From: Chitinophaga pinensis
GTDB taxonomy: Bacteria; Bacteroidota; Bacteroidia; UKL13-3
Assembly: GCA_945873755.1 (NCBI GenBank)
Contig: CAMCEM010000009.1
Location: 1-40,216, forward strand
Length of the DNA stretch: 40,216 nucleotides
Direction of reading: 5' to 3'
Numbering within the stretch: position 1 is the stretch's first letter; every line of letters starts with the position of its first letter. The position numbers and the translations under genes are program-made. This document shows positions 1-9,173 of the stretch, in pieces. The notes under the pieces are model-generated. The model ran no database searches, had not been told where the DNA came from, and saw nothing but the letters and a program-made list of their open reading frames with translations.

Positions 1-3000
1 GCGGTTGTTCCACTGATACTTGCAGTTGGTAATGGATTTACTGTAATAGTTGCGGTGCCACTTTGTGTTTGTGAACACGTTGTTGAACTCGCATCTACCA
101 CACTTACTAAAGTATAAGCAAAGGTGCCTGCTGTTCCTGTTGGTGCAGTTACCGTGGCGGTATTGCCTGTTGAGGTTACTGTTAAATTACTGCCTCCATT
201 TATTTTGTATGTAAAGGTATATGGTGAGGTTCCTGCTGCTCCTGTAAAGGTTACTGTTGGTGCGGTTCCATCTTTACACACTGCTGTTGTTCCACTGATA
301 CTTGCAGTTGGTAATGGATTTACATTTACTGTATATGTTGCTGTTGCTGTTTGAGGAGCGCATGCATTAGTACTAGTTACTGTCATTGTTAATGTAACTG
401 CATTACCTGCATCGCCTAATGCCGCAGTGTATACAGGAGCATTGGTTGTTGCTCCTGAAGTAATTGAACCTGCACCATTTTCTATCCATGAAATAGTTCC
501 GTTGGCAGATGTTGAAGCGATTGTAGCTGTTCCATTGGCACAAATTGTTTGACTGCCTCCTGCACTTGCAGTTGGTTGCCCATTTTTAGTAACATTTAAA
601 ATTGAAGTATTTGAGCACAAAGTAGCTGTTACAGTTTCTAAAACTGAAATGGTTCCTGCACCAGCAGCTCCCCATGTAACTGAAACTGAATTGCCCGTTG
701 CACTACCACTGATAGTTCCGCCTGAAACTGACCATAAATAAGTATGGCCTACTACACTTGCAGTAGAGTATGATTGAGTTGAATTAGCACAAACTGTACT
801 TGAACCTGAAACTGAAGGATTAGAACCTTCATTTACTGTTGTATTATAAAATGCTGAAGAAGTTTGACAACCTGTTGCTGTAATTGTTTCTGTAACTCCA
901 GTTACTGCTGAACCACTTTCTTGATTATAAAACACTGATATGCTATTGGTTCCTTGTCCACTTACTAAATTATTTGGAGCTGAAACTGTCCAAACATAAG
1001 TTCTTCCAGAATTGCTTGGAGTAGAAAAAGTACCTGAAGTATATCCACAACCTGTTGAAGGTCCAGCTACTAAAGGAGTTGGTGAAGGATTAACCATTAC
1101 AGAATAAGTTGCTGTAGCTGTTTGACCAACACAAATTCCAGAACCAGTTACAGTCATGGTTAGTGTAACTGTATTTCCTGCATCTAATGCATCTGACGTA
1201 TACGTAGGTGTTAAAGTGGTGCCACCAGCTGATATAAACCCAGCTCCATTTTCTGCCCAAGAAATACTTCCATTATTTGCTGTAGCACCTGTAACTTGAG
1301 TAGATTGACCTGAGCAAATTGTTACGCTGCCCCCAGCACTGGCTGTTGGTCTTGGATTTACAGTAACAGTTGCACTACCATTAGTTGTATTATTACAAGC
1401 TACTGAATTATTTGTAAATGTTGATTGAATTGAATATACTGCATTGGTTGGTGTTAAATTTGAATTTGTTAGCGTTTGAGCTATTGAGCTTCCACTTCCC
1501 ACTACGTTTCCAGATATACCCGATACTGAAGCTGAAGTCCATCCAAATGTATTGGTTCCACCTGTTGTATTAGCTGTTAAACTTAAACTGGTAGCTTGGC
1601 TTGAACAAATAGTTTGACTAGTTGTTCCTGTATAAACAGGTAATGGATTTACTGTTACTGTTACGTTTGCTGTGTTTCCATTACAACCTACACTATTATT
1701 AGTATAAGTTGGGGTTACTACATACACCCCATTGGTAGGTGAAGTATTAGAAGTACTTAATGTTTGAGCAATTGTACTACCTGTTGAGGCACTATTACCT
1801 GATAAACCAGCAACTGCTGAACTTGTCCAAGCAAATGTATTAGTTCCACCAGTTGTATTTGCTGTTAAGCTAGCACTACTTGCAGTTCCTGAACAGATAG
1901 TTTGACTTGTAGCTCCTGTATATAAAGGAATAGGATTAACTGTAACTGTATAATTAGTTGCTGAACCCACACATGCAATACTATTATTGGTAAATGTTGG
2001 TGTTACTGAATATACTGCATTTGTAGCAGATGTATTGGTTGTGTTTAAAGTTTGAGCTAAAGTGCTTCCATTAGAATTTGAATTTCCTGATAAACCAGTA
2101 ACTGCTGAAGTTGTCCAAGCAAATGTATTGGTTCCACCTGTTGAATTTGCAGTTAAACTAATGCTAGATGCGTTTCCTGAACAAATGGTTTGAGTACTTG
2201 TTCCAGAATTGGCAGGAGTTGGATTAACTGTTACTGTGTAGTTTGATGCACTACCAGCACAACCTACAGCATTATTAGTATAAGTTGGAGTTACTGAATA
2301 AACTGCATTGGTTGGTGAAGTATTTGTTGTGCTTAATGTTTGAGCAATTGAACTTCCGCTTCCACTTGCATTTCCGCTTAAACCAATTACAGAACCAGTT
2401 GTGTAGGCAAAAGTATTTGTACCGCCAGTTGTGTTTGCTGTTAATGAAACGTTAGATGCATTTCCTGAACAAATAGTTTGAGTACTTGTTCCATTATTTA
2501 CTGGTATAGGGTTTACAGTTACTGTAACACTTCCTGCTGTTCCTGCACAACCTACACTATTAAATGTATAAGTTGGAGTTACTGCATATATTACATTAGT
2601 AGCTGTTGTATTTGAAGAAGTCAATGATTGAGCTAATGTGCTTCCACTTGAATTACTGTTTCCACTAATTCCACCAACTGCTGAAGTTGTCCAAGCAAAA
2701 CTGTTAGTTCCACCAGTAGTATTTGCAGTTAAGCTTACGCTAGATGCATTACCTGAACAGATGGTTTGGCTTGTTCCACCTGTGTAAGTTGGAATAGGAT
2801 TTATTACAAAAGTGGTTGAACCTGTTTGCGATTGTGAACACAAGGTTGAACTTGCATCAACCACGCTTACTAAATTATAAACTCTTGTTGCTGCTGATGA
2901 GGTTGGAACTGCTACAGTAGCTGTACTTCCTGTTGACACAACTGTTAAGTTTGACCCTCCATCTATATTATAAGTAAAGGTATATGGTGCAGTTCCATTA

Positions 3001-6000
3001 GCTCCAGTAAATGTTACATTAGGAGAAGCTGCATTTAAACAAACAGTGGTTCCACCACTGATACTTGCAGTTGGTATAGGATTTTTAGTAACACTGTAAG
3101 GTGCTGTAGTGGTAACACATGAAGAAGCAGTTACTGTTTCTGCACAAGTTACAGAGCCAGCACCAGCTGCACCCCAATTTACTGAAATGCTATTTCCTGT
3201 ATTGCTTCCACTAATGGTTCCACCAACTACACTCCAAGCATACGTTCTTCCTCCTAAAATTGAAGATAATGTATAAGAAGCTGTTGAATTTGCACAAACA
3301 GTTGCCGAACCAGTTATAACAGGATTGGCACCAGTTGCTAATATGGTTCCAAATGGACTTGAAGTAGCAGAACAACTATTAGCTGCAGTTACTACCACAC
3401 CCACTGAACCTAAACCAGAAGTTACAGTCCATAACACTGTTGCAGCAGAAGTTCCTTGACCAGCAGTAATGGATGAACTACCAGCAGTCCAAGTATAAGT
3501 GCCAGCTATAGGAGATGTTACGATATAATTTTGAGATGAATAACCACAAGCGTTTGCTGGACCAGAAATAACTGGTACTAAAGGAGCCGAATTAACTGTT
3601 AAAGTATAAGTTGCAACAGCTGTTGAAGCTGAACATGCACCTGTACCAGTTACTGTCATGGTTAATGTTACTGTGTTTCCTCCATCACCTGATTGAGCAG
3701 TATATACTGGTGTTAATGTTGTTCCACCGGATGTAATTGAACCTGCCCCATTTTCTGTCCATAAAATTGTACCATTGGCTGAAGTTGCTCCGCTAACTGT
3801 TGCCGTTGCATTAGAACAAATGGTTTGTGAACCACCTGCTGTGGCTGTTGGTAATGATGTTACGGTTCCGCTTGCTGCCACATTTTGTGTGGTAGCTCCT
3901 GTTGAAGTACAAGCAATATTTCCTGAAGGTGTGCCTGAAGCAGCATTGGTTAAACGAACATATATTGTAGTTGAACTAACTGTTCCACCACTTTGTGTTA
4001 AAGTAACACTTGATGCAAAACCAGAACCTGAAGTAGTTGAAACTTCAAATCCTGTTGGTGGTGTTACTAAAATATCTGCACTTAAACCTGTTCCACTAAC
4101 TGTAAAACTTTGTTGTGCTGAAGCAGTGCCTGAACAACTGGCAAATGAGCTAAGTGTTCCAGTAGTTGTAATTACGGCATTTGATAAAGTAGTAGCAGAA
4201 TCAATAGCATAATAATAACCACCTGTTCCAGTAACGGATGACTTATCCGCTCTTACTCTATAATAATATTTAGTTCCATCAGTTAAACCTGTTAAGGCCT
4301 GTGAAGTACCAACAACTGTAAATGGTGATCCTGCAATTACTGAAGCGAATGTAGGAACTGTTGAAACGTCTAAACGGTAACTATTATCTACAGTTCCAAT
4401 TGCTGGAGCCGTCCAATTGGCCGTAAAGCCTGACAATGTTATACTTGTTGCAGCGGCTGTAGGAGGAACCACCATGGCATAACTTTCCACCCAATTACTT
4501 GTGCTGCCAGTTAATGCAAAATTATTTAAAGTTCCATTATATGCATTGCTTGTTGAATCATACAGTGTATTTATTCCTGTATTAGTCGCTCCTGCTGTTC
4601 CTTGATCAAATTTATAATATGCAATTAAATTACTACTACTAGGAGAAATCACATTGTACATACTGCTTCGAATTTGAGATTCAGTTTTTCCGGTATTCCA
4701 AATCCTTATTTCGTCCATTAGTCCATTAAAGAAACCTGCGTAAATACCATCCGTTCCACCACCTGTAGCTGGCTTTGCCCCAATATTGGTATAAGCAAAA
4801 CTAGTTTTGAGTGTTCCATCATATGTAGTAGTTCCTTCTTCTTTTCCATCAACAAATAGCTTCAAATTTGTTCCATCTGCTGTAAACGCCACATGGTACC
4901 ATCTTCCGTTTTGTAATGTTGTGGTCGAATTAAGTGCCTTGTTCGTTCCATTTGACTGAGTAATTACAACATAAACAACACCATTTCTTACATCAAAATG
5001 ATACGCACCATCTGTGCCCGATGAACCCCAATTTTTTACAATTGAACTTAAAGTACCATAAGATGTAGAATTTATCCAAGCTTCAACAGTAACTTGTCCA
5101 CCTGTTAATTTTGCTGCAGGCATACCATTTGGCAAAGCCACATAATCATCTGTTCCATCAAAATTTAAAGCATTACCCGGAGGGGTAAATCCTCTTGAAT
5201 AGTTGATTGTGATAATACTATCACAACCAGTCACATTTGGAATTGTATCATAATATGTACCTGAAGTATTATAAGTATATAAACCACTAGGACTAGAATA
5301 AGGAGTTGAACTCACAACATTTATAGTACTAGTTGTTGTTGTACCATATGTTAAAGTTGCAACCTCAGCAGCAGATAATGCCCTATTGTAAAATCTAAAT
5401 TCATCCATCAAACCACCATCAACTAATCCAGTACTTGAACCATATCCGCCAACTAAAAAGTTAGTAGAACTAGGTGTAGTATTAGTAACTGTAGTAATAA
5501 CTGTATTTACTAAAACCCCATCTACGTATGCTTTAATATTACCTGCCACACTATCGAATACAAATGTATTTACTTTAGGATCCATAACTGCCCCACCAGT
5601 AGCACGAACATCTCCAAAAGGCCCTCTTAACAACCAATTATTTGCTAATGCAACTCCATTAGTAAAGCACCTAAAACCACCTAAGTTTACATCTCCAAAT
5701 ATGTAATATAATGTTGATGATGGTGATATATTCTTAGTCCAAAATGAAATAGTCCAAGAGCCAGTTAAGTGCGTTTTCCAATTTGTATTTACGTTGTTCG
5801 TTGAACTAACAGCACTTTTACCAACAAGGGATTTAGTACCACCTCCGCAAACACCAATAGAGTCTTGTGTTAAAGTACCAACTAGACTTGCAGTGTCGGC
5901 TCCAGATGTTGGGTTGCTTGCATGATTTTGTATTGTGGAACTAGTACCTTCAAACTTATAATATAACCTTTCGGGTATTGCAATTTGCGCAAATAAATTA

Positions 6001-6113
6001 CCAGAAAGTATGATTAAAAATAATAGTAATAAAGTTAGCTGTTTTGAAATCTTAGTATTTCTACCTGAATTGCTTTTTGCTAAGAGTTTTTTAAATGTAT
6101 ATGTAATTTTCAT
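1..6113 (-). CDS. Giant secreted surface protein (LamG, Fn3-like and PKD-like repeats), C-terminus outside window
   Basis: The frame is open from the ATG at 6113 to the left edge, over 2,030 residues, so the C-terminus and any sorting tail are not visible. An N-terminal hydrophobic segment ending in NLFAQ is a signal peptide. About residues 45-255 and 310-520 are two concanavalin-like LamG-type domains (for example the SWTISFWTKN and TVEAWIN strands and the GLMDEFRFYNRAL and GLMDEIRIWN motifs). A fibronectin-III-like domain follows near 545-625 (TANWTAP, YYYRVRAD). The rest is Ser/Thr/Gly-rich PKD-like modules. Such proteins in Bacteroidota are usually exported by T9SS and act as adhesins or gliding or matrix proteins; that role is inferred. 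The start lies 15 nt after the stop of the upstream small gene, so the two are probably cotranscribed. Confidence 0.9.
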   Translation of the reverse strand, partial: MKITYTFKKLLAKSNSGRNTKISKQLTLLLLFLIILSGNLFAQIAIPERLYYKFEGTSSTIQNHASNPTSGADTASLVGTLTQDSIGVCGGGTKSLVGKSAVSSTNNVNTNWKTHLTGSWTISFWTKNISPSSTLYYIFGDVNLGGFRCFTNGVALANNWLLRGPFGDVRATGGAVMDPKVNTFVFDSVAGNIKAYVDGVLVNTVITTVTNTTPSSTNFLVGGYGSSTGLVDGGLMDEFRFYNRALSAAEVATLTYGTTTTSTINVVSSTPYSSPSGLYTYNTSGTYYDTIPNVTGCDSIITINYSRGFTPPGNALNFDGTDDYVALPNGMPAAKLTGGQVTVEAWINSTSYGTLSSIVKNWGSSGTDGAYHFDVRNGVVYVVITQSNGTNKALNSTTTLQNGRWYHVAFTADGTNLKLFVDGKEEGTTTYDGTLKTSFAYTNIGAKPATGGGTDGIYAGFFNGLMDEIRIWNTGKTESQIRSSMYNVISPSSSNLIAYYKFDQGTAGATNTGINTLYDSTSNAYNGTLNNFALTGSTSNWVESYAMVVPPTAAATSITLSGFTANWTAPAIGTVDNSYRLDVSTVPTFASVIAGSPFTVVGTSQALTGLTDGTKYYYRVRADKSSVTGTGGYYYAIDSATTLSNAVITTTGTLSSFASCSGTASAQQSFTVSGTGLSADILVTPPTGFEVSTTSGSGFASSVTLTQSGGTVSSTTIYVRLTNAASGTPSGNIACTSTGATTQNVAASGTVTSLPTATAGGSQTICSNATATVSGATSANGTILWTENGAGSITSGGTTLTPVYTAQSGDGGNTVTLTMTVTGTGACSASTAVATYTLTVNSAPLVPVISGPANACGYSSQNYIVTSPIAGTYTWTAGSSSITAGQGTSAATVLWTVTSGLGSVGVVVTAANSCSATSSPFGTILATGANPVITGSATVCANSTASYTLSSILGGRTYAWSVVGGTISGSNTGNSISVNWGAAGAGSVTCAETVTASSCVTTTAPYSVTKNPIPTASISGGTTVCLNAASPNVTFTGANGTAPYTFTYNIDGGSNLTVVSTGSTATVAVPTSSAATRVYNLVSVVDASSTLCSQSQTGSTTFVINPIPTYTGGTSQTICSGNASSVSLTANTTGGTNSFAWTTSAVGGISGNSNSSGSTLAQSLTSSNTTATNVIYAVTPTYTFNSVGCAGTAGSVTVTVNPIPVNNGTSTQTICSGNASNVSLTANTTGGTNTFAYTTGSVIGLSGNASGSGSSIAQTLSTTNTSPTNAVYSVTPTYTNNAVGCAGSASNYTVTVNPTPANSGTSTQTICSGNASSISLTANSTGGTNTFAWTTSAVTGLSGNSNSNGSTLAQTLNTTNTSATNAVYSVTPTFTNNSIACVGSATNYTVTVNPIPLYTGATSQTICSGTASSASLTANTTGGTNTFAWTSSAVAGLSGNSASTGSTIAQTLSTSNTSPTNGVYVVTPTYTNNSVGCNGNTANVTVTVNPLPVYTGTTSQTICSSQATSLSLTANTTGGTNTFGWTSASVSGISGNVVGSGSSIAQTLTNSNLTPTNAVYSIQSTFTNNSVACNNTTNGSATVTVNPRPTASAGGSVTICSGQSTQVTGATANNGSISWAENGAGFISAGGTTLTPTYTSDALDAGNTVTLTMTVTGSGICVGQTATATYSVMVNPSPTPLVAGPSTGCGYTSGTFSTPSNSGRTYVWTVSAPNNLVSGQGTNSISVFYNQESGSAVTGVTETITATGCQTSSAFYNTTVNEGSNPSVSGSSTVCANSTQSYSTASVVGHTYLWSVSGGTISGSATGNSVSVTWGAAGAGTISVLETVTATLCSNTSILNVTKNGQPTASAGGSQTICANGTATIASTSANGTISWIENGAGSITSGATTNAPVYTAALGDAGNAVTLTMTVTSTNACAPQTATATYTVNVNPLPTASISGTTAVCKDGTAPTVTFTGAAGTSPYTFTYKINGGSNLTVTSTGNTATVTAPTGTAGTFAYTLVSVVDASSTTCSQTQSGTATITVNPLPTASISGTT
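1310..2760 (-). repeat. Five tandem 288-bp PKD-like modules inside the giant gene
   Basis: Within the giant gene the codons for the QTICSG motif recur at about 2752, 2464, 2176, 1888 and 1600, a spacing of exactly 288 bp (96 residues). The next, diverged motif lies 291 bp further on. Each module has the order QTICSG, LTANTTGGTN, a W/Y strand, SGNS, TLAQTL, TNAVYSVTPTYTNN, TVNP. A second module type with a 282-bp period is seen at 4-286 (CCACTGATACTTGCAGTTGG at both ends), and a relative lies near 2810-3085. Confidence 0.85.
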
Positions 6114-6128
6114 ATTCCTAATTTTTAA

Positions 6129-6530
6129 TTATTTATTTTCTTTTATTACCTTATAAAAGTAAGAATTACTATCAATTACCTTTTTCTTTTCAAAATCGAA
6201 CTTGTTATATTCAGCAATTGATATTTGAATAGAAATATTTTCTGTTTTTGTGTTTGAAGGAATAAGAACCAAACTTTTCAGTGTAGGATTTGCATTTTTC
6301 CATTTCAAAATTTCCTTGTCAAAATTAATTTGATCAACATTGAGTTCATCATAACTTATTTTTACAGGAAAATCACAAGGAATACTTAATTTAGTTTCCT
6401 TTCCATTTTCAGTTGTTACATAATTGCATTGCGAAAATGCTTTGCTGCTTCCAAATGCCAATAAGAGGCATAAGAGAAAGACTTTGGCTGAAATCAACTT
6501 GAAGTCTTTTGTTTTGTGATTACTATTCAT
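6129..6530 (-). CDS. Small secreted protein of unknown function
   Basis: The product is 133 residues. It begins with a charged N-terminus and a hydrophobic stretch (VFLLCLLLAFGSSKAFSQ) that reads as a signal peptide cut after AFSQ, so the mature part should be periplasmic or outer-membrane associated. The mature part has two cysteines (QCNYV, IPCDF) that could form a disulfide. I recognise no family. It lies 15 nt before the giant adhesin-like gene on the same strand and 23 nt after another small gene. It could therefore be an accessory of that surface protein, which is an inference from position only. Confidence 0.6.
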   Translation of the reverse strand: MNSNHKTKDFKLISAKVFLLCLLLAFGSSKAFSQCNYVTTENGKETKLSIPCDFPVKISYDELNVDQINFDKEILKWKNANPTLKSLVLIPSNTKTENISIQISIAEYNKFDFEKKKVIDSNSYFYKVIKENK

Positions 6531-6553
6531 ATATTTTTTTTGTTTTTGTTTTA

Positions 6554-6865
6554 TTATAAATTTTTATTGTTTCTTGTTTTTTGCTGCCTTATTAATATAG
6601 GCATCAAAATTTCTTTGTCTGGCTTCCTAAAAATGGATAGGAATAAATTACCTGTATTCCACTTAAAAAGTAAGGCGTTTAAAATTGTTTGGGAAAGCAT
6701 TTTGAAAAAATCATTTTGCTTACTCACCGAAGAATGAGAAATCATGGATTTGTTTTTAGAAAACAAACCAATGTTTAATTGGATAAATGGCAATGCAGCA
6801 CCTAATAATATAAGTGTAATACTGCAATACAATAAAAGACTAAAACTAAGTAATTCTGTTTCCAA
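6554..6865 (-). CDS. Small membrane-anchored protein of unknown function
   Basis: This 103-residue ORF has one strong N-terminal hydrophobic segment (about residues 7-33) followed by a basic, polar tail rich in Lys and Asn. No family is recognised. It is the first of three closely spaced minus-strand ORFs leading into the giant surface protein, with 23 nt to the next gene. The overlapping plus-strand frame at 6516-6737 looks like a shadow. The protein could be real or a chance ORF; its support is position and the membrane segment only. Confidence 0.4.
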   Translation of the reverse strand: METELLSFSLLLYCSITLILLGAALPFIQLNIGLFSKNKSMISHSSVSKQNDFFKMLSQTILNALLFKWNTGNLFLSIFRKPDKEILMPILIRQQKTRNNKNL

Positions 6866-7627
6866 ATCTGTAATTTTTTTAAAATAATAATGCCTTAAAG
6901 TATGATATCAATTGGGTTTTTTACATAAATCACCCTAGTAAACACAGTTCACGCAATTAATTTTACGAAAAAAACGTTTTTTATGACAAAACGGAAACGT
7001 TTATAATTAAATAAATATGCTTTGGTCTTATTTTGCTGATAAACAACCAATAAAAAATATAAAATTGGTATATACTTTCAAATTTTTCCCGAAAATCTTA
7101 AAAAAATCTTACTAAAATCAAGGGTTTTTCACCTTTTTTCAACAAAAAACCCTTTAAAATTGGGCAAAAAGTCACAAAAAACATGAAATAATTTAGCAAG
7201 TGAGTTTACTACTAAATATAGTGATTAAAAGTACGAAAATTTAACTTTATCATTTCAATAAAAAACAATAAAAATACTTGATTTTATTAAGATCTCGGGG
7301 TTTTATAAACAACTAATTGGTTGGTAAATTTTATTCGTTTTAGGATAAACGGGAACAAGGCGAATTTTGAAATAATCGCTTCATTCAATTTTGAAAATAA
7401 ATACCAAAGAATATTTAGTTAATCACCTTATTATTTTGTTCGGAGTAGTTTATGAAAAAATATTTAAAGGTCAAAGTTTAGATAGCTTAAAACTCCAAGT
7501 AGTTGTGTGATCAGTAAAATTTATTTGGTCTTGAAAATTAATTGTTGTTGAAGAGTAGAATTTGTTCACTGAAGAGTAAACGACTATTTGTGTTCATTAA
7601 AATGACAACACACACAAATCATCCGCC
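6866..7627. other. Long AT-rich non-coding stretch
   Basis: I see no convincing reading frame on either strand. The part next to 6865 probably holds the promoter of the three-gene minus-strand group, but no clear TAnnTTTG box stands out. The stretch is strongly AT-rich, with many A and T runs. Confidence 0.5.
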
Positions 7628-7672
7628 ACCCTCCTAAAAAGGAGGGTCGAAAGCGTTTGCTTTCGGGGAGGT
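7628..7672. repeat. GC-rich double-hairpin repeat, copy 1
   Basis: CCTCC-AAAA-type arms (CCCTCCT ... AGGAGGG) are followed by a perfect inverted repeat, CGAAAGC (7648-7654), GTTT loop, GCTTTCG (7659-7665), then GGGAGGT, which can pair back to the first arm. It is almost identical to the copy at 7805-7848 and stands out sharply from the AT-rich surroundings. Confidence 0.8.
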
Positions 7673-7699
7673 GTAAAAAAGTTCAAAACACCCACCCCA

Positions 7700-7721
7700 A
7701 CCCTTCCTTAATAGGGAGGGA
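7700..7721. repeat. Short related inverted repeat
   Basis: Between the two double-hairpin copies, CCCTTCC and GGGAGGG flank a short AT spacer and form a hairpin like the first arm of those repeats, but the CGAAAGC part is missing. It may be a decayed member of the same family. Confidence 0.45.
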
Positions 7722-7804
7722 GCAGTATCAATTAATTCCTAAAAAAAGTTCACAACATTCCCAGCCTTGTTAGCGAAGGAGCTACTCCCACAACGCAACT
7801 GCCA

Positions 7805-7848
7805 ACCTCCTATAAAGGAGGGTCGAAAGCGTTTGCTTTCGGGGAGGT
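7805..7848. repeat. GC-rich double-hairpin repeat, copy 2
   Basis: This is the second copy of the element at 7628-7672: ACCTCC, TATAAA, GGAGGG, then CGAAAGC-GTTT-GCTTTCG and GGGAGGT. It ends 25 nt past the stop of the isoaspartyl peptidase gene and could serve as its 3' stem-loop. Confidence 0.8.
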
Positions 7849-7873
7849 ATTTCTTTAAACCTCGCTTACAACC

Positions 7874-8809
7874 TTATTCGTAAATTCCTATAAATGGATC
7901 TTCTCCTTGTTTTAAATAACCACGGTACATACCATCGGAGTTAAAGCACAGTTCAATATTGCCTGAGGCATCCAATCCTATTAAGCCACCTTCACCACCC
8001 ATTTTTACTAATTTGTCTTTTACCACATAATTGCATGCTTGCTTCAAAGTGTATCCTTTGTATTCCATTAAGCAACTGATATCATAAGCAACAACCGCGC
8101 GCATAAAATACTCGCCATGGCCAGTGCAACTAATGGCACAGCTGTTATTATTAGCATAAGTACCAGCGCCAATAATTGGGCTATCGCCTACCCTACCAAA
8201 ACGTTTATTGGTCATGCCACCAGTAGAAGTTGCAGCGGCTAAATTTCCATGAATATCTAATGCAACTGCACCAACAGTTCCGAACTTTTTTTCACCAGTT
8301 TCTAAAACGGTATGGTCTAACTGATAGGTGTCGGAATCTTTCACATCTTGCCATTGTTTGAATCTTTCAGCTGTAAAAAAATATTCATTATTTTGAAATG
8401 GTAAATTCATGGTTTTGGCAAACAATTCAGCATCGGAACCTTGCAAAAAAACATGTCCTGATTTTTGCATAATTATTTTGGCCAAATGAACAGGATTTTG
8501 AACATTGCTAATTCCAGATACAGCACCAGCTTCCAGGTTTTTACCTTCCATGATAGATGCATCCATTTCGTGAGTTCCTTTATTGGTAAACACAGCACCT
8601 TTTCCAGCATTAAACAATGGAAAGTTTTCCATACTCATTACCGCTGCTTCTACAGCATCCAAACTAGATCCTCCAGCACTTAAAATTTCGTTTCCAGCTA
8701 TTAAAGCATTTTGTAATCCAGTTTTGTATTGTGCTTCTTTTTCAGGAGTCATTAAAGCACGAAGAATGGTTCCTGCTCCGCCATGAATGGCTATTGCGTG
8801 TTTGTTCAT
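7874..8809 (-). CDS. Isoaspartyl peptidase / L-asparaginase (Ntn-hydrolase, asparaginase 2 family)
   Basis: The 311-residue precursor matches the usual length of plant-type asparaginases, which cleave themselves into alpha and beta chains and hydrolyse isoaspartyl dipeptides and asparagine. The IAIHGGAG start (about residues 6-13), SLDAVEAAV (49-57), NAGKGAVF (67-74) and MDASIM (82-87) are conserved. The autocleavage site is GTVG with catalytic Thr178, followed by DxxGNLAAATSTGGMTNKR, and substrate-binding Arg and GTG-like positions follow. No signal peptide is seen, so the enzyme is probably cytoplasmic. The gene stands alone: repeats separate it from both neighbours. Function is quite sure; substrate preference is not decided. 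Confidence 0.93.
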   Translation of the reverse strand: MNKHAIAIHGGAGTILRALMTPEKEAQYKTGLQNALIAGNEILSAGGSSLDAVEAAVMSMENFPLFNAGKGAVFTNKGTHEMDASIMEGKNLEAGAVSGISNVQNPVHLAKIIMQKSGHVFLQGSDAELFAKTMNLPFQNNEYFFTAERFKQWQDVKDSDTYQLDHTVLETGEKKFGTVGAVALDIHGNLAAATSTGGMTNKRFGRVGDSPIIGAGTYANNNSCAISCTGHGEYFMRAVVAYDISCLMEYKGYTLKQACNYVVKDKLVKMGGEGGLIGLDASGNIELCFNSDGMYRGYLKQGEDPFIGIYE

Positions 8810-8873
8810 TTGGTTGATGGTTGATGGTAGTCAGTTGATAGACATAAGTTAATTGTTTATAATTGTTTTAGCC

Positions 8874-8912
8874 ATTGCAGGCTACCGATAGCTATCGGCA
8901 CTCGCCTGCAAT
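8874..8912. repeat. Nested inverted repeat with CCGATAGCTATCGG core
   Basis: The outer arms ATTGCAGGC (8874-8882) and GCCTGCAAT (8904-8912) are perfect complements. Between them lies the 14-nt palindrome CCGATAGCTATCGG (8885-8898). This is one of four copies of the palindrome family in the window. Confidence 0.7.
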
Positions 8913-8951
8913 ATTGATGGTTTAAAGTTTTTTTCGTCATTGCAAGGAACT

Positions 8952-8969
8952 CCCGATAACTATCGAGAG
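8952..8969. repeat. CGATA-type palindrome, second copy
   Basis: TCCCGATAACTATCGAGA is an imperfect version of the palindrome, lying between GCAAGGAAC and GCAATCAC. The element shares the AC centre with the copy at 27643-27660. Confidence 0.6.
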
Positions 8970-8985
8970 CAATCACTTTGTCATG

Positions 8986-9046
8986 TCGAGCGGAGTCCGA
9001 TAGCTATCGGACGAGACATTGCGTATTTGTTCTCGACTTCGCTCGA
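8986..9046. repeat. TCGAGCGGAGTCGAGA hairpin repeat, interrupted copy
   Basis: The left arm starts TCGAGCGGAGTC and the right arm is TCTCGACTTCGCTCGA (9031-9046). The left arm is split by the palindrome CCGATAGCTATCGG (8997-9010). Compared with the uninterrupted copy at 9114-9159 this is a net insertion of about 15 bp. Confidence 0.75.
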
Positions 9047-9113
9047 ACTGACAGAGCTGTTTTGTTATTTCAACATTTATATTATGTCAGGTCGAGCGGA
9101 TTTGTAAGTCATG

Positions 9114-9159
9114 TCGAGCGGAGTCGAGACATTTTCAAACTGTTCTCGACTTCGCTCGA
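9114..9159. repeat. TCGAGCGGAGTCGAGA hairpin repeat, intact copy
   Basis: Arms TCGAGCGGAGTCGAGA (9114-9129) and TCTCGACTTCGCTCGA (9144-9159) pair over 16 bp with a single G-T position around a 14-nt loop. It lies just past the stop of the MBL-rhodanese gene and may act as a 3' stem-loop there. A shorter relative, GTCGAGCGGA, sits at about 9091-9100. Confidence 0.75.
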
Positions 9160-9173
9160 ACTGACTGAGTTTT

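Noticed and set aside
3775-4212. 145-residue plus-strand frame
   Set aside because: It is antisense to the giant surface-protein gene, whose own frame has clear domains and a signal peptide.
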